A stretch of 28,871 nucleotides of DNA from Endomicrobiia bacterium (GTDB lineage: Bacteria > Elusimicrobiota > Endomicrobiia > Endomicrobiales > Endomicrobiaceae), in assembly GCA_025998295.1 (NCBI GenBank), contig BNVT01000007.1:1-28871 (forward strand). Reading direction: 5' to 3'. Below the pieces are notes generated by a model, which was not told the origin of the DNA, searched no databases, and worked only from the letters and a program-made list of their open reading frames with translations. The translations under genes were made by a program, and so were the position numbers. Position 1 is the stretch's first letter. The number at the start of each line of letters is the position of its first letter. Positions 1-7,498 of this stretch are shown here, piece by piece.

Positions 1-115
1 TTTCTCTTTGCTTACCTACTTGCCCTATCTTTTCTTTTCTCTTCTTTTCTTTTCTTTTCTTTTCTTCTCTCCTTGCTATCCTTGACTCTTTTATCAAATG
101 CTTTCTTTGCTCCCA
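1..115 (-). other. Purine-rich, highly charged open frame running off the left edge
   Basis: On the minus strand a stop-free frame of about 38 codons runs from 115 to the window edge, just after a TAA at 116-118. It encodes almost only Lys, Arg, Glu and Gln, from AAAAG-type repeats (28-70, read as TTTTC on the plus strand). This resembles the charged coiled-coil segment of the 6932-9705 locus, so it may be the decayed body of the leader-peptide gene at 365-502. There is no start codon, and low-complexity purine DNA stays open by chance. Confidence 0.2.
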
Positions 116-289
116 TTAATACTAAATACATTACATCTGACTTAACTGCTTTCTTTTTTGTTTCATAGTACTTCTATTGTACTTTTATGTGTTGGTTATG
201 TAGGAGGTCTAATGAATCCATTTGCCTTATCCAGCATTAGGTATGTTCATACTACAACTAATTTCTGTATTGGCATACTGCTGCTTTAA
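98..289 (+). pseudogene. Possible remnant of a membrane protein
   Basis: A plus-strand frame from an ATG at 98 to a TAA at 287-289, broken by a TAA at 143-145, gives a hydrophobic product. It includes the helix-like stretch VLLCVGYVGGLMNPFALSS, with glycines and a proline as in transporter helices. I do not recognise the family. T-rich DNA favours hydrophobic codons, so this may be chance. There is no ribosome binding site at the ATG. Confidence 0.15.
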
Positions 290-364
290 ATTTTTGAGGA
301 AACTTTAGCTGTTTTATGAGAGGTAATATCAAATATGATAAGATATTTTCAAAACTTAGCACTT

Positions 365-502
365 CTACTTGATTGCCGGAGCATGCCCAGATCTATCCAT
401 AAAACTATCGCTGCCTTTATCTTTATTTTTGTCTTTTTACTTCATGAACTTAACATCAAACCAAACAAGTCAAATGCACTCAAACACTGTTTTTATTTTC
501 AT
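365..502 (-). pseudogene. Decayed leader-peptide gene of the LFGLMLSS family (copy 1)
   Basis: A strong ribosome binding site (GAGGAGAAGG, complement of 507-516) precedes an ATG at 500-502 and the start MKIKTVFE. After a +1 shift at TTTGAG the frame gives LSAFDLFGLMLSS and then a TGA. A charged stretch, KKDKNKDKGSDSFMDRSGH, follows in a third frame and ends at TAG 365-367. DNA around the leader closely matches the leaders at 1591-1660 and 9640-9720, which identifies it as a paralogue. It would have encoded a short secreted or membrane-anchored product, and at least two frame changes break it. Nothing recognisable follows downstream apart from the charged frame at the window edge. Confidence 0.5.
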
Positions 503-539
503 AAACCTTCTCCTCAAAACGTGCTTTCATCCCCCAGTC

Positions 540-560
540 AAAACGCATGAAAGCTCTTTT
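540..560 (+). repeat. Orphan terminal repeat of the 120-bp miniature element
   Basis: AAAACGCATGAAAGCTCTTTT matches the terminal inverted repeats of the elements at 20228-20340 and 24119-24240. The rest of the element is not visible here, so this is a solo end or a deletion product. Confidence 0.45.
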
Positions 561-568
561 AATTAACT

Positions 569-641
569 TGTCATGCCCGTAAAAACGGGCATCCAAGTTA
601 GGTGCGTTAAATGTCATGCCCGTAAAAACGGACATCCAAGT
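569..641. repeat. Two tandem REP-like hairpins, period about 43 bp
   Basis: Two units begin with TGTCAT at 569 and 612. Each folds as ATGCCCG / TAAAA / CGGGCAT (one mismatch in the second unit) and ends CATCCAAG. About 14 bp of spacer, containing GTTAAA, is also repeated. The form TGTCAT-stem-ATCCA recurs at 661-688 and 17924-17955 with different stem sequences, which suggests one family of short palindromic intergenic elements. Confidence 0.65.
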
Positions 642-660
642 TTATGTGTGTTAAACAAAA

Positions 661-688
661 TGGATCTCTGATTCCTCTAGAGATGACA
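661..688 (-). repeat. REP-like hairpin element
   Basis: On the minus strand it reads TGTCATCTCT, a short loop, then AGAGATCCA. The ends match the units at 569-641, but the stem arms differ (ATCTCT/AGAGAT). It lies just beyond the stop codon of the Asn-rich gene at 713-1651 and could act as a transcript-end hairpin. Confidence 0.5.
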
Positions 689-712
689 ACACAGCGGCTA
701 TTTGCGTTTACT

Positions 713-1651
713 TTATTGATTGTAAATTCTGGTGTTGTTGTTACTGTGGTCATTGCCGTAGCTGTGTTTATTAGTACTGCTATGGTCGTTGTTCCAGCTG
801 TCGCGGTTGCCGCCACTTCTTTCGTTATTGAAACTGTCCTTGTTGTCACTGCTGTTGGTGTTTTTGTAGCAGTCATTGTTTTTGTTGCAGTTGATGTTGC
901 TGAAGCAGTTGATGTTGCTGTTACTGTGGTCGTTGTTGTTGCTGTTGATGTTGTATCCACTGTTGATGTTGTAGCCGCTGCTGGTGTTGTTGTAACTATT
1001 GGTGTTGTCTCTGCTGTGGTCGTTGACGGTACTGTAGATATTGTTGTGGCTGTGGTCATTGTTGTTGCTGTGCTCGTTGGCGCCACTGCTGATGTTGTTG
1101 TTGCTGTTGACGTTGTATCCGCTGTTGGTATTGTTGCTGCTGTTGGTGTTGTCTCTGCTATGGTCGTTGAAGCCACTGCTGATGTTGTTTTTGCTGTTGG
1201 TGTTGTTGTAGCTATTGTGGTTGTTTTCACGAGCAATCCGATCAAGAAGGGCATCTCGATCTTGACTAATGCCCCTTATCTATATTTGGTTGCAAGCTTT
1301 TTGCCTGACCATTCTAATCGACGAGTCAGCCAGCTGCTCCTCCAGTTGAGCCATCCTCACTGCATATTCATGTGGCACATTCTGACCCATCAACACCTGA
1401 GCTCTCTGCTCCTCCCGCTCAGCCATCTGCACTGCCTGATCGTGTGTTATATTCAGCTGACCCATCAACGCCTGAACTCTCTGCTCCTCCCGCTCAGCCA
1501 TCTGCACTGCCTGATCGTGTGTTATATTCAGCTGACCCATCAACGCCTGAACTCTCTGCTCATTAACAGCCATAACATCAACCGTCGAACCTAATACTAA
1601 ACCAAACAAAACAAATGCCTTTACTACTGTCTTTACTGTTTTTGTGTTCAT
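713..1651 (-). pseudogene. Secreted repeat protein with Asn/Ser-rich tail, interrupted by an in-frame TAG (copy 2 of the leader family)
   Basis: An ATG at 1649-1651 follows AAAGGAGAAGTTA, a good ribosome binding site. The product starts with a signal peptide of about 29 residues (MNTKTVKTVVKAFVLFGLVL). Two near-identical 27-residue units (QRVQALMGQLNITHDQAVQM...) and a third diverged one follow, predicted to be helical. A TAG at 1280-1282 ends this part at residue 123. In exactly the same frame the reading continues (QDRDALLDRIAREN) for 188 more codons, rich in Asn and Ser with Gly, Asp and His, to TAA 713-715. The tail has no start codon of its own. The other two minus frames give a Thr-rich product without continuity to the leader, or a Gln-rich product with several stops. 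Function is unknown; it is probably exported. A plain nonsense mutation is the simplest reading, but suppression or a sequencing error is possible. Confidence 0.6.
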
Positions 1652-1659
1652 TAACTTCT

Positions 1660-2058
1660 CCTTTGATTAAAATCAAACCTAGAAATAAAAATCTACTTTG
1701 ATTTTTGAATTAGTTTACGCCTGTCACACGCTCAAAGACTTTATACTTCAAGCGTAAAACACCTACTCTAAGAGCATCCTACGTGTTATTTCCTCCTTTG
1801 TCATGCTATTTGTGTAGAAAATCTAACAGCCCCCTCTAGATTTATAATTCAGAAGGAACAACTAGAAAAAAGGCCAACATCACCACAATTAAATCACTTT
1901 AAGCTGCGTCATAGGTAGATAGATAAGTTTTCGTTGGGATTGGAAATGCTGCACGTGTAACCATCTATTATGCTATGTCGAGAGCTCTAGTATATCAATC
2001 AGGGAGAGTGCTCTACAACTTTTCCACGGCTATGTGAAGTTGCCGTATAATCTCACAG
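1660..2058. other. Stretch without a gene I can support
   Basis: No start-to-stop gene is convincing here. A stop-free run on the plus strand (about 1930-2040) gives VFVGIGNAARVTIYYAMSRA followed by about 15 more residues. It looks protein-like but has no start codon or recognisable family, so it may be a shard of a lost gene. The leader-family gene ending at 713 would have its promoter within 1660-1760. Confidence 0.3.
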
Positions 2059-2209
2059 CATATTGGACTTTTGTCAAACAAAGGCAAACGGACTAAAACT
2101 AACGACAGACTTTTAATAAACGGTATGTTTTTATATATAAAATCATCTTTTTGTTGTTTTGCCATATCTTTGCTGCAAACCTTTTAAACGACAAAAACAG
2201 TCCAATATG
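2059..2209. mobile_element. Miniature inverted-repeat element, about 151 bp (type B)
   Basis: The ends are inverted repeats: CATATTGGACTTTTGTC at 2059-2075 and GACAAAAACAGTCCAATATG at 2190-2209. There is no coding capacity inside. About 60-95 bp of the left part recurs in inverted orientation at 12470-12598, so the sequence is dispersed. A non-autonomous transposable element is the likely nature; no clear target-site duplication is seen. Confidence 0.55.
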
Positions 2210-2229
2210 TGTTTTTAGAGAGACCAGAC

Positions 2230-2267
2230 AATGAACCTCCACACAGCAAGACGCACGGAGGTTCATT
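2230..2267. repeat. Perfect 11-bp inverted repeat (hairpin)
   Basis: AATGAACCTCC at 2230-2240 and GGAGGTTCATT at 2257-2267 flank a 16-nt loop. Neither strand has a T-run straight after it, so it is not a typical intrinsic terminator. It lies between the type B element and the truncated end of the RhuM remnant and may mark the break. Confidence 0.45.
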
Positions 2268-2269
2268 AT

Positions 2270-2635
2270 CGTTGTTGTCCATTTTCTAAACTGAACCGCG
2301 CGGGTTTGAGTTTACTTTATAACCAACCGCCGCTATAGCTTCAAGCAAGTAATACTTGGTGTTGTAATTTTTACCATCAGAGGCAGTTATTCTAAAATTT
2401 TGAATACTGAATTATCATCTAATTCCTTATCTGAAAATATTTGTTTAAGGTGACAATTGATAGTGTTAACTTCAACTCAGTAAGTTTTGCCATCATTTTT
2501 TTGACTAACCCAAATGTTATCATTTTCATAACGGACTTCAACATATTGCTTTTGGCTTGCAGTTGCAAAAGTTATACATTTTGCAACTGAACTGCGAACA
2601 TTAATTTCTTTTGATGGTTTCGGTATTCTTTTCAT
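2270..2635 (-). pseudogene. RhuM-family virulence/DNA-binding protein, N-terminal remnant
   Basis: From an ATG at 2633-2635 the minus strand encodes an N-terminus typical of the RhuM family: VRSSVAKCITFATA, then YVEVRYENDNIWVSQK. After an in-frame TGA comes VEVNTINCHLKQIFSD and KELDDNSVFKIL. A one-base shift leads to the diagnostic RITASDGKNYNTKYYLLEAI and AVGYKVNSNPRG, and a further small shift to VQFRKW. The family is normally over 300 residues; only about the first 120 survive, so the gene is truncated as well as carrying a nonsense codon and at least two frameshifts. RhuM genes are often found on islands and prophage-like regions, and their molecular role is unclear. The break coincides with the hairpin and miniature element immediately to the left. 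Confidence 0.75.
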
Positions 2636-2639
2636 TTTA

Positions 2640-3278
2640 ATCCGCCATCAATTCTTCTGTTAAGATGATTATAAGCGTTAAACTGTCGTTTATTTTTGCC
2701 TTGCCGTTTGTTTTTTAAGTTTAACAATAGTATAGGCTATGGCCGATTCTTATTTTTTTCGAGAAAACGGCTAGTAATAATATTCGCCTAGCATCTTAAA
2801 TCAAAACTTTGGTAGAATCCGTATTCGTTGTAGAATCATAGTTTTTAATCCTACTGTTGCATTGGCCAGTTGATCCCGCATGACAATATGGAGGGGTTTG
2901 ACTAATAGAATGTAAATTTGTAGAATCTCTAGTGTTACGGTATTGGATATCTTTCCAAGCTATTCCTAGGGGTCCTTTGTGTAAAAGGGAAGTTGCAAAA
3001 CAAGATGAGAGATTTATTGCTGACAACCATGCTAACTTAGGCCAAATTGTCGTTGGGCTCTTATAAAAAAACGAACAAATAGTTGCAAAAGAATAAAAAA
3101 ACTGTTAACAACCTCGGCCTCTGCAAAATGTCAGAAATGTGCAGGCCGTGCTCTTTTTAGAAGAAAACAATCGTTACCAAAGAGACTATGGTTACCTCAG
3201 GAAAAACAAAAATTTGGAGTTGAGGTAAAACACGATATTCCTAAACGTCAAAAGTAAAAAAGATGGATTTATTTAAAG
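2640..3278. other. Gene-poor spacer with a repeat copy and possible coding shards
   Basis: A 26-bp dispersed repeat lies at 2841-2866 (GTTTTTAATCCTACTGTTGC and following), with a near-identical copy at 12974-12999. Short stop-free runs on the plus strand (about 2978-3062, and two overlapping frames at 3100-3258 including FLEENNRYQRDYGYLRKNK) look protein-like but have no starts and no family I recognise. The end of the spacer supplies the leader of the foldase gene at 3299. Confidence 0.3.
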
Positions 3279-3298
3279 TCTATAAAAAGGGGTAAGTT

Positions 3299-4414
3299 AT
3301 GAAAAAGTTTTTCGTCGGATTAGTGATGGCGTTGTTTTTTTCTGGGAATGTTTTATCGGCAGCAAAAGTTGTAGATAAACCACCAGCTGCTGATGAGACA
3401 CTGACTGATAAGGTACTGGCTGTAGTGAATGGAGAGCCTATTCTCATCTCAGAATTCAACAAAATTTTTGAATCAAACAAAAAAAGTATACCGTCATCAA
3501 GCCCAAAAAGTGAACTTAGAGACCCTATTCTAGAACAATTAAGGCTAGATCAATTAAGAGGCTCCATTCTAGATCAAATGATTAGACGCGTTGTTTTGAA
3601 ACAAGAAGCAACAAAACAAAAAATAATAGCTCCAAAAAGAGAAATTAAAGACAAAATTAATGAAATGAAAAAAAGGTGTAAATCAGAATCAGAGTTTGAC
3701 GCAGAATTAAAAAAAAATAACATGACACTGTCTGACCTCGAAAAAAAAATCGCCGATCAAATTATCATTGTGAAATTTATACAACGACTTGAATATACTG
3801 TGTATTCTAAAATTAAAAAACCGTCCGAAATCGAAGCAAAATCTTTTTATGATGAAATAGTTACAAAAATGAAAGGTGGAAAGACAAAACTTACTGGAGA
3901 AGAAGAAATGCTTGCAGAAGGTATAGCAAAATCAATAATAAGGGAATCCAAAGAACAAGTAAGACTAATAAAAATTTTCATCAGTTGCCCTAAGGGAGCA
4001 TCAACAGCTAAAGAAAAAGAAGCACGAGACAAAATCGCAGCAGTAAAAAAAGAACTTAAAAATAAAAAACAAGAAAAATTTGATGATGTAGCAGCACAGT
4101 ATTCCGAGGATGTTGTTTCAAAATCAAGAAATGGAGATATGGGATTACTTGTAGATGAAGAGCTTCCTTCTGCTATACGTAAAATTGCTTTCTCAATAAA
4201 TGTTGGTGATTACACGAAAGAACCTATAAGAGCAGATGATGGATACTACTTTTTAAAGGTCGAAGAAAAAACAGCAAAAAGAAACATAACTTTTGTCGAT
4301 GTTAAGGATGTTATGATAGAAAATTTATATGGAGCAAGAGTAATGAAGAAACTTAAAGAATCTATTGATGAGTTAAAATCAAAAGCAGATATTAAAATAA
4401 GTAAAACTTGGTAA
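3299..4414 (+). CDS. Periplasmic SurA/PrsA-like peptidylprolyl isomerase (parvulin type)
   Basis: A 371-residue exported chaperone and foldase that should catalyse cis-trans isomerisation of proline bonds and help outer-membrane or periplasmic proteins fold. Residues 1-20 form a signal peptide (MKKFFVGLVMALFF, cleavage near VLSA). A SurA-type N-terminal helical domain follows (about 35-200, VLAVVNGEPILISEFNK at its start, then many charged helices). One parvulin domain lies at about 220-330, with RLIKIFIS, FDDVAAQYSED, NGDMG, and the closing DDGYYFLKVEEK. SurA of enterobacteria has two parvulin domains; this has one. The start is set by AAAAAGGGG seven bases upstream. pdxA starts eight bases after the stop, the same surA-pdxA order as in E. 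coli, so they probably share a transcript. Confidence 0.85.
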   Translation: MKKFFVGLVMALFFSGNVLSAAKVVDKPPAADETLTDKVLAVVNGEPILISEFNKIFESNKKSIPSSSPKSELRDPILEQLRLDQLRGSILDQMIRRVVLKQEATKQKIIAPKREIKDKINEMKKRCKSESEFDAELKKNNMTLSDLEKKIADQIIIVKFIQRLEYTVYSKIKKPSEIEAKSFYDEIVTKMKGGKTKLTGEEEMLAEGIAKSIIRESKEQVRLIKIFISCPKGASTAKEKEARDKIAAVKKELKNKKQEKFDDVAAQYSEDVVSKSRNGDMGLLVDEELPSAIRKIAFSINVGDYTKEPIRADDGYYFLKVEEKTAKRNITFVDVKDVMIENLYGARVMKKLKESIDELKSKADIKISKTW

Positions 4415-4421
4415 ATATATT

Positions 4422-5378
4422 GTGACTAAACCTCGTATAGCGATTGCTTTGGGAGATCCTGCGGGTATAGGTTATGAAATAGTCCTCAGGGCTGTAAATT
4501 CTTTGGTTGTAAAAAGAGTTTGCAGTCCTGTTATTTTCGGAGATAAGCAAAGCTTAATACAAGCACTACCTAAAAATTCTAAAGCCAGCATACAGTTTGA
4601 GTTTATAGAGTGCTCCAATATTGGCAGTTCTTTAAAGTTAGGCATTCCGTCAAAAAAAGCTGGTGTAATTGCTGTTTCTGCAATAAATGAGGCCGTAAAA
4701 TATTGTATGGAAGTAAAAACGCATGCACTTGTTACTGCTCCTGTTTCAAAAGAGTCGTTAAAAATGGCAGGCATAGAGTATCCTGGACATACGGAACTAC
4801 TTGCAGCGCTTACAAACAGTAAAAGAGTGGCAATGCTTATGGCATGCGACAATATGCACGGTGTTATGGTCACAAGACATATTCCTGTTTCAAAGATTCC
4901 GGAAAATATAAAAACGAAAGATATCGTTGAAACGGTAAAATTAAGCGTAAATTTTATAAAAAAAGCAAACTGTAAAAATATAAAAGTGGCTTTGTGCGGT
5001 CTAAATCCTCATGCCGGAGACAATTCAATTTTAGGTTACGAAGAGAAGAAATTTATATTGCCCGCATATAAAATACTAAAAACGTCAGGCATTAACGTAA
5101 CAAAACCTCTCCCGGCGGATTCCGCCTGGTTAAAAACAAAAAACGGACAATTTGATTTAATATGCGCTATGTATCATGATCAAGTAATGATAGCTTTAAA
5201 ATGCATTAATGCGTCAAAAATAGTGAACGTTACGGCTGGACTTCCTTTTGTAAGAACATCTCCAGGACATGGAACAGCATTTGATATTGCAGGTAAAAAT
5301 AAAGCAGATGCAGGAACAATGATAGAATCCATTTTGTATGTCGTCCGTTATATAAAAAGATGTTTTAATAAAAATTGA
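4422..5378 (+). CDS. pdxA: 4-hydroxythreonine-4-phosphate dehydrogenase PdxA
   Basis: NAD-dependent oxidation of 4-phosphohydroxy-L-threonine in the DXP-independent (de novo) vitamin B6 route; cytoplasmic homodimer. The 318 residues carry the family marks in order: GDPAGIGYEI near the N-terminus, APVSKESLK, YPGHTELLA (metal His about 123), NPHAGD (His about 197), YHDQ (His about 252) and LPFVRTSPGHGTAFDIAG. All three metal-binding histidines are present and length is normal. One oddity is Tyr where the family usually has Pro in GDPAGIGPE. The start is GTG at 4422 without a strong ribosome binding site, eight bases after the foldase gene, so translation may be coupled. The remaining neighbours do not show other pdx genes. 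Confidence 0.92.
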   Translation: MTKPRIAIALGDPAGIGYEIVLRAVNSLVVKRVCSPVIFGDKQSLIQALPKNSKASIQFEFIECSNIGSSLKLGIPSKKAGVIAVSAINEAVKYCMEVKTHALVTAPVSKESLKMAGIEYPGHTELLAALTNSKRVAMLMACDNMHGVMVTRHIPVSKIPENIKTKDIVETVKLSVNFIKKANCKNIKVALCGLNPHAGDNSILGYEEKKFILPAYKILKTSGINVTKPLPADSAWLKTKNGQFDLICAMYHDQVMIALKCINASKIVNVTAGLPFVRTSPGHGTAFDIAGKNKADAGTMIESILYVVRYIKRCFNKN

Positions 5379-5491
5379 GAAGGACCATTGCCCTATTTTT
5401 AACGTTAAGACCCATAAAATATCTTTTACTTATCAATGTAAAATTGCAAAAACGTATTAAAAAATCAAAAATTATCACTGGTAAATATTAA
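5379..5491. repeat. Intergenic spacer with a dispersed repeat copy
   Basis: The segment 5431-5463 (TATCAATGTAAAATTGCAAA and following) closely matches 12791-12822 and, more weakly, 12361-12390. The repeat sits where the 5' part of the truncated frame at 5492-5623 would be expected, so its insertion or a recombination between copies may have removed that gene. Confidence 0.45.
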
Positions 5492-5623
5492 AATTTTAAT
5501 CCCGCAACTAAAAGACAGAACAATGCCCCACAAACAGAGAAAAAAACAACAAGTGTTGTCAAAAAAGAAACAGTTAGCCTAGAGAAGAAAAATAAACCAA
5601 GAAAACAGAGAAATGGAATATAA
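5492..5623 (+). pseudogene. Orphan C-terminal fragment of a gene upstream of murA
   Basis: Directly after a TAA (5489-5491) a stop-free frame of 43 codons encodes a polar, basic tail (NPATKRQNNAPQTEKKTTS, then VVKKETVSLEKKNKPRKQ) and ends with TAA at 5621-5623, abutting the murA ATG at 5624. There is no start codon. The exact TAA-ATG junction is typical of translationally coupled operon partners, which suggests this is the surviving 3' end of a gene that once preceded murA. The family cannot be named. Confidence 0.4.
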
Positions 5624-6883
5624 ATGGATAAAATAGTAATAAATGGTGGTAGAAAATTAAAAGGTGAAGTTATTGTTTCAGGAGCAAAAAATTCTGCTTT
5701 ACCTATTTTGTTTGCTGCTTTGCTTACCGATGAACCCGTGACAATAACAAATGTTCCTTCTCTTGCGGATATAGATACAACGATAACATTTTTAAATTTT
5801 ATAGGTAAAAAAACCATTAAAAAAGGAAACATTGTAAAAACTGATTATTCAAATAAATATAAGCAGCTCGCTCCGTATGATTTAGTAAGAAAAATGCGTG
5901 CGAGCATTTTAATCATGGGACCATTGCTTGCAAGACTTAATAAGGTTGATGTGTCTTTACCGGGAGGCTGTACTATAGGTGCAAGACCTATCGACATGCA
6001 CTTGGATGCGTTTAGAAAAATGGGTGCTAAAATTTCAGTTGAAGGTGGGTATATAAAAACTTTTGCAAAAGACGGTCTTAAAGGTGCAGTTGTAAATTTA
6101 AAATTTCCAAGTGTAGGTACTACTGAAAACATATTGCTTAGCGCAGTTTTGGCAAATGGTAAGACTACAATTGTTAATGCAGCCACTGAACCTGAGATAG
6201 AAGATTTGGCAAATGTTTTAAATAAGATGGGCGCTAAAATTATAGGTGCAGGGACAAAAAAAATTGTAATAGAAGGTGTATATAAACTGTATGGCTTTAC
6301 TCATGAAGTAATTCCTGACAGAATTGAAGCTGCTACGTATATGATTGCTGCCGCAATCACAAAAGGGAACATTACTCTAAAAAAAGTTGTTCCAAAGCAT
6401 TTAAAAGCAGTCAGTGATAAATTAAAGAAATGCGGTTTGTGTGTCAAAGAAACAGAAGATACAATTTCTGCAAAATGGATAAAAAACTTAAAGCCGCATG
6501 ATATGAAAACAGAAGTTTACCCCGGATTTCCAACTGACGTTCAGGCTCAATGGATGGTATTGATGTGTCTTTTGAATGGAAATGCCCGTATAGAAGAAAA
6601 TATTTTTGAGAACAGGTTTATGCATGTATCCGAATTGCAAAGATTTGGAGCCGACATAACAATAGACGGCAAAGTTGTAAATATAAAAGGTGTCAAAAAA
6701 TTTTCAGGGGCACCTGTTATGGTGTCAGACTTAAGAGCGGGCGCAGCACTTATTTTGGCAGGACTTGTCGCTGAAGGTGAGACGGCTGTTTCAAGGATAT
6801 ATCATTTAGACAGAGGATACGATATGATTGAAAAAAAGTTTAAAAAAATAGGAGCTGATATAAGAAGGATCTATAATAAATGA
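5624..6883 (+). CDS. murA: UDP-N-acetylglucosamine 1-carboxyvinyltransferase MurA
   Basis: Catalyses the first committed step of peptidoglycan synthesis, transfer of enolpyruvate from PEP to UDP-GlcNAc, in the cytoplasm. At 419 residues it is full length for the EPSP-synthase-like fold. It starts MDKIVINGGRKLKGEV with SGAKNSALPILFAALL, has RKMRASILIMGPLLAR, and the active-site loop LPGGCTIGARPIDMHL with the catalytic, fosfomycin-sensitive cysteine at residue 116. Later marks are PDRIEAATYMIAAA, YPGFPTDVQAQWM, NRFMHVSELQRFGA and DLRAGAALILAGL near the C-terminus. The gene is intact. Its ATG abuts the stop of the preceding fragment, and no strong ribosome binding site is visible, so expression may have depended on that lost neighbour. 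Retention argues for a peptidoglycan wall. Confidence 0.96.
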   Translation: MDKIVINGGRKLKGEVIVSGAKNSALPILFAALLTDEPVTITNVPSLADIDTTITFLNFIGKKTIKKGNIVKTDYSNKYKQLAPYDLVRKMRASILIMGPLLARLNKVDVSLPGGCTIGARPIDMHLDAFRKMGAKISVEGGYIKTFAKDGLKGAVVNLKFPSVGTTENILLSAVLANGKTTIVNAATEPEIEDLANVLNKMGAKIIGAGTKKIVIEGVYKLYGFTHEVIPDRIEAATYMIAAAITKGNITLKKVVPKHLKAVSDKLKKCGLCVKETEDTISAKWIKNLKPHDMKTEVYPGFPTDVQAQWMVLMCLLNGNARIEENIFENRFMHVSELQRFGADITIDGKVVNIKGVKKFSGAPVMVSDLRAGAALILAGLVAEGETAVSRIYHLDRGYDMIEKKFKKIGADIRRIYNK

Positions 6884-6931
6884 TATAGAAGTAAAATGCG
6901 TACAGGTAACACAATATAGCTAATTTACAAT

Positions 6932-7363
6932 TTACAAACAGTTTGGAAAAGATCCATACATCAAACTTAGACTATGCCCGCCCAACCTTTTTTGCAAAAA
7001 AGGAGAATTACTACAAAACCAATGCCGTTTTCGAGAATTACTGCATAAAGACCGAAGAGCCGTAATATAACCTCCGGAATAGTGCTCCCGATGTATACTC
7101 TCCCACCTCTTCTCCACCAACAATTTATATAAATTCACCGACGCATGCTCCGGAGCTACATTGGGGATAGTGACTTGTAGTTGTAAAAAAAAAGAACCGG
7201 TTGGTAATTTGTCGACATCGGCGTTTTCCCAGCATTCAAACTCTTCACTAACTTTGTCGGGTCTCGGCTCGAGTTCGATTTGTTGGTGGGTGTCCTTGGT
7301 TACATAGCGGCAGGGGGAGGAGCTGGAGTAGCTGCCTTCAGTGCCCTTTAGTATAATACAACT
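6932..7363 (-). pseudogene. Hidden C-terminal domain of the large coiled-coil locus
   Basis: A minus-strand frame of 144 codons without a conventional start runs from 7363 to TAA at 6932-6934. It reads as globular protein: RYVTKDTHQQIELEPRPDKV, FECWENADVDKLPTGSFFLQ, VTIPNVAPEHASVNLYKLLV, EKRWESIHREHYSGGYITAL. The last 40 or so residues are less protein-like and include a palindrome (6986-7003), so the original end may be near 7020. The Ser-rich frame that follows the 7499-9705 gene (7502 down to TGA 7338-7340, poly-Ser and TYITPSNFKTLKLYYTKGH) runs into it, and one more frame change joins the two. It is most simply the C-terminal domain of that gene. No family is recognised. Confidence 0.5.
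6986..7003. repeat. Perfect 18-bp palindrome CCTTTTTTGCAAAAAAGG
   Basis: The palindrome lies inside a roughly 40-bp segment (6970-7012) that recurs in diverged form at 19901-19945, where ACTTTTTTACAAAAAAAAGG and GAATTACTTC align with it. It sits in the 3' part of the hidden C-terminal frame, opposite the end of murA. Confidence 0.4.
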
Positions 7364-7498
7364 TCAGAGTTTTAAAGTTGCTTGGTGTAATGTATGTTGG
7401 GTTTGACGAGGACGATGTCTCACTTGACGTTGATGAGCTAGATGAAGATGCACCTGCACTAACACTTGAGCTTGAACTGCTCGATGATGACCCACCAT

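Noticed and set aside
335..566. Two short plus-strand frames
   Set aside because: They are antisense to the leader-family copy at 365-502 and have no ribosome site or protein character.
569..641. Two 43-bp direct repeats as a possible CRISPR array
   Set aside because: Only two units, the spacer itself is repeated, and each unit is a simple hairpin matching dispersed REP-like elements. No cas genes are present.
607..1254. A Thr-rich 215-residue minus-strand frame
   Set aside because: It is the neighbouring frame of the same low-complexity DNA. It has no ribosome site and no continuity with the signal-peptide part, whereas the Asn frame is in phase with it.
644..1594. A long plus-strand frame coding mainly Val, Ala and Asp
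   Set aside because: It is the antisense of the Asn-rich minus-strand gene. Its composition follows from the GTTGTT-type complement of AAC codons, and no ribosome site or domain is present.
2796..3026. A 76-residue minus-strand frame
   Set aside because: It lacks a ribosome site, has no recognisable motif and overlaps a dispersed repeat, so it is probably noise.
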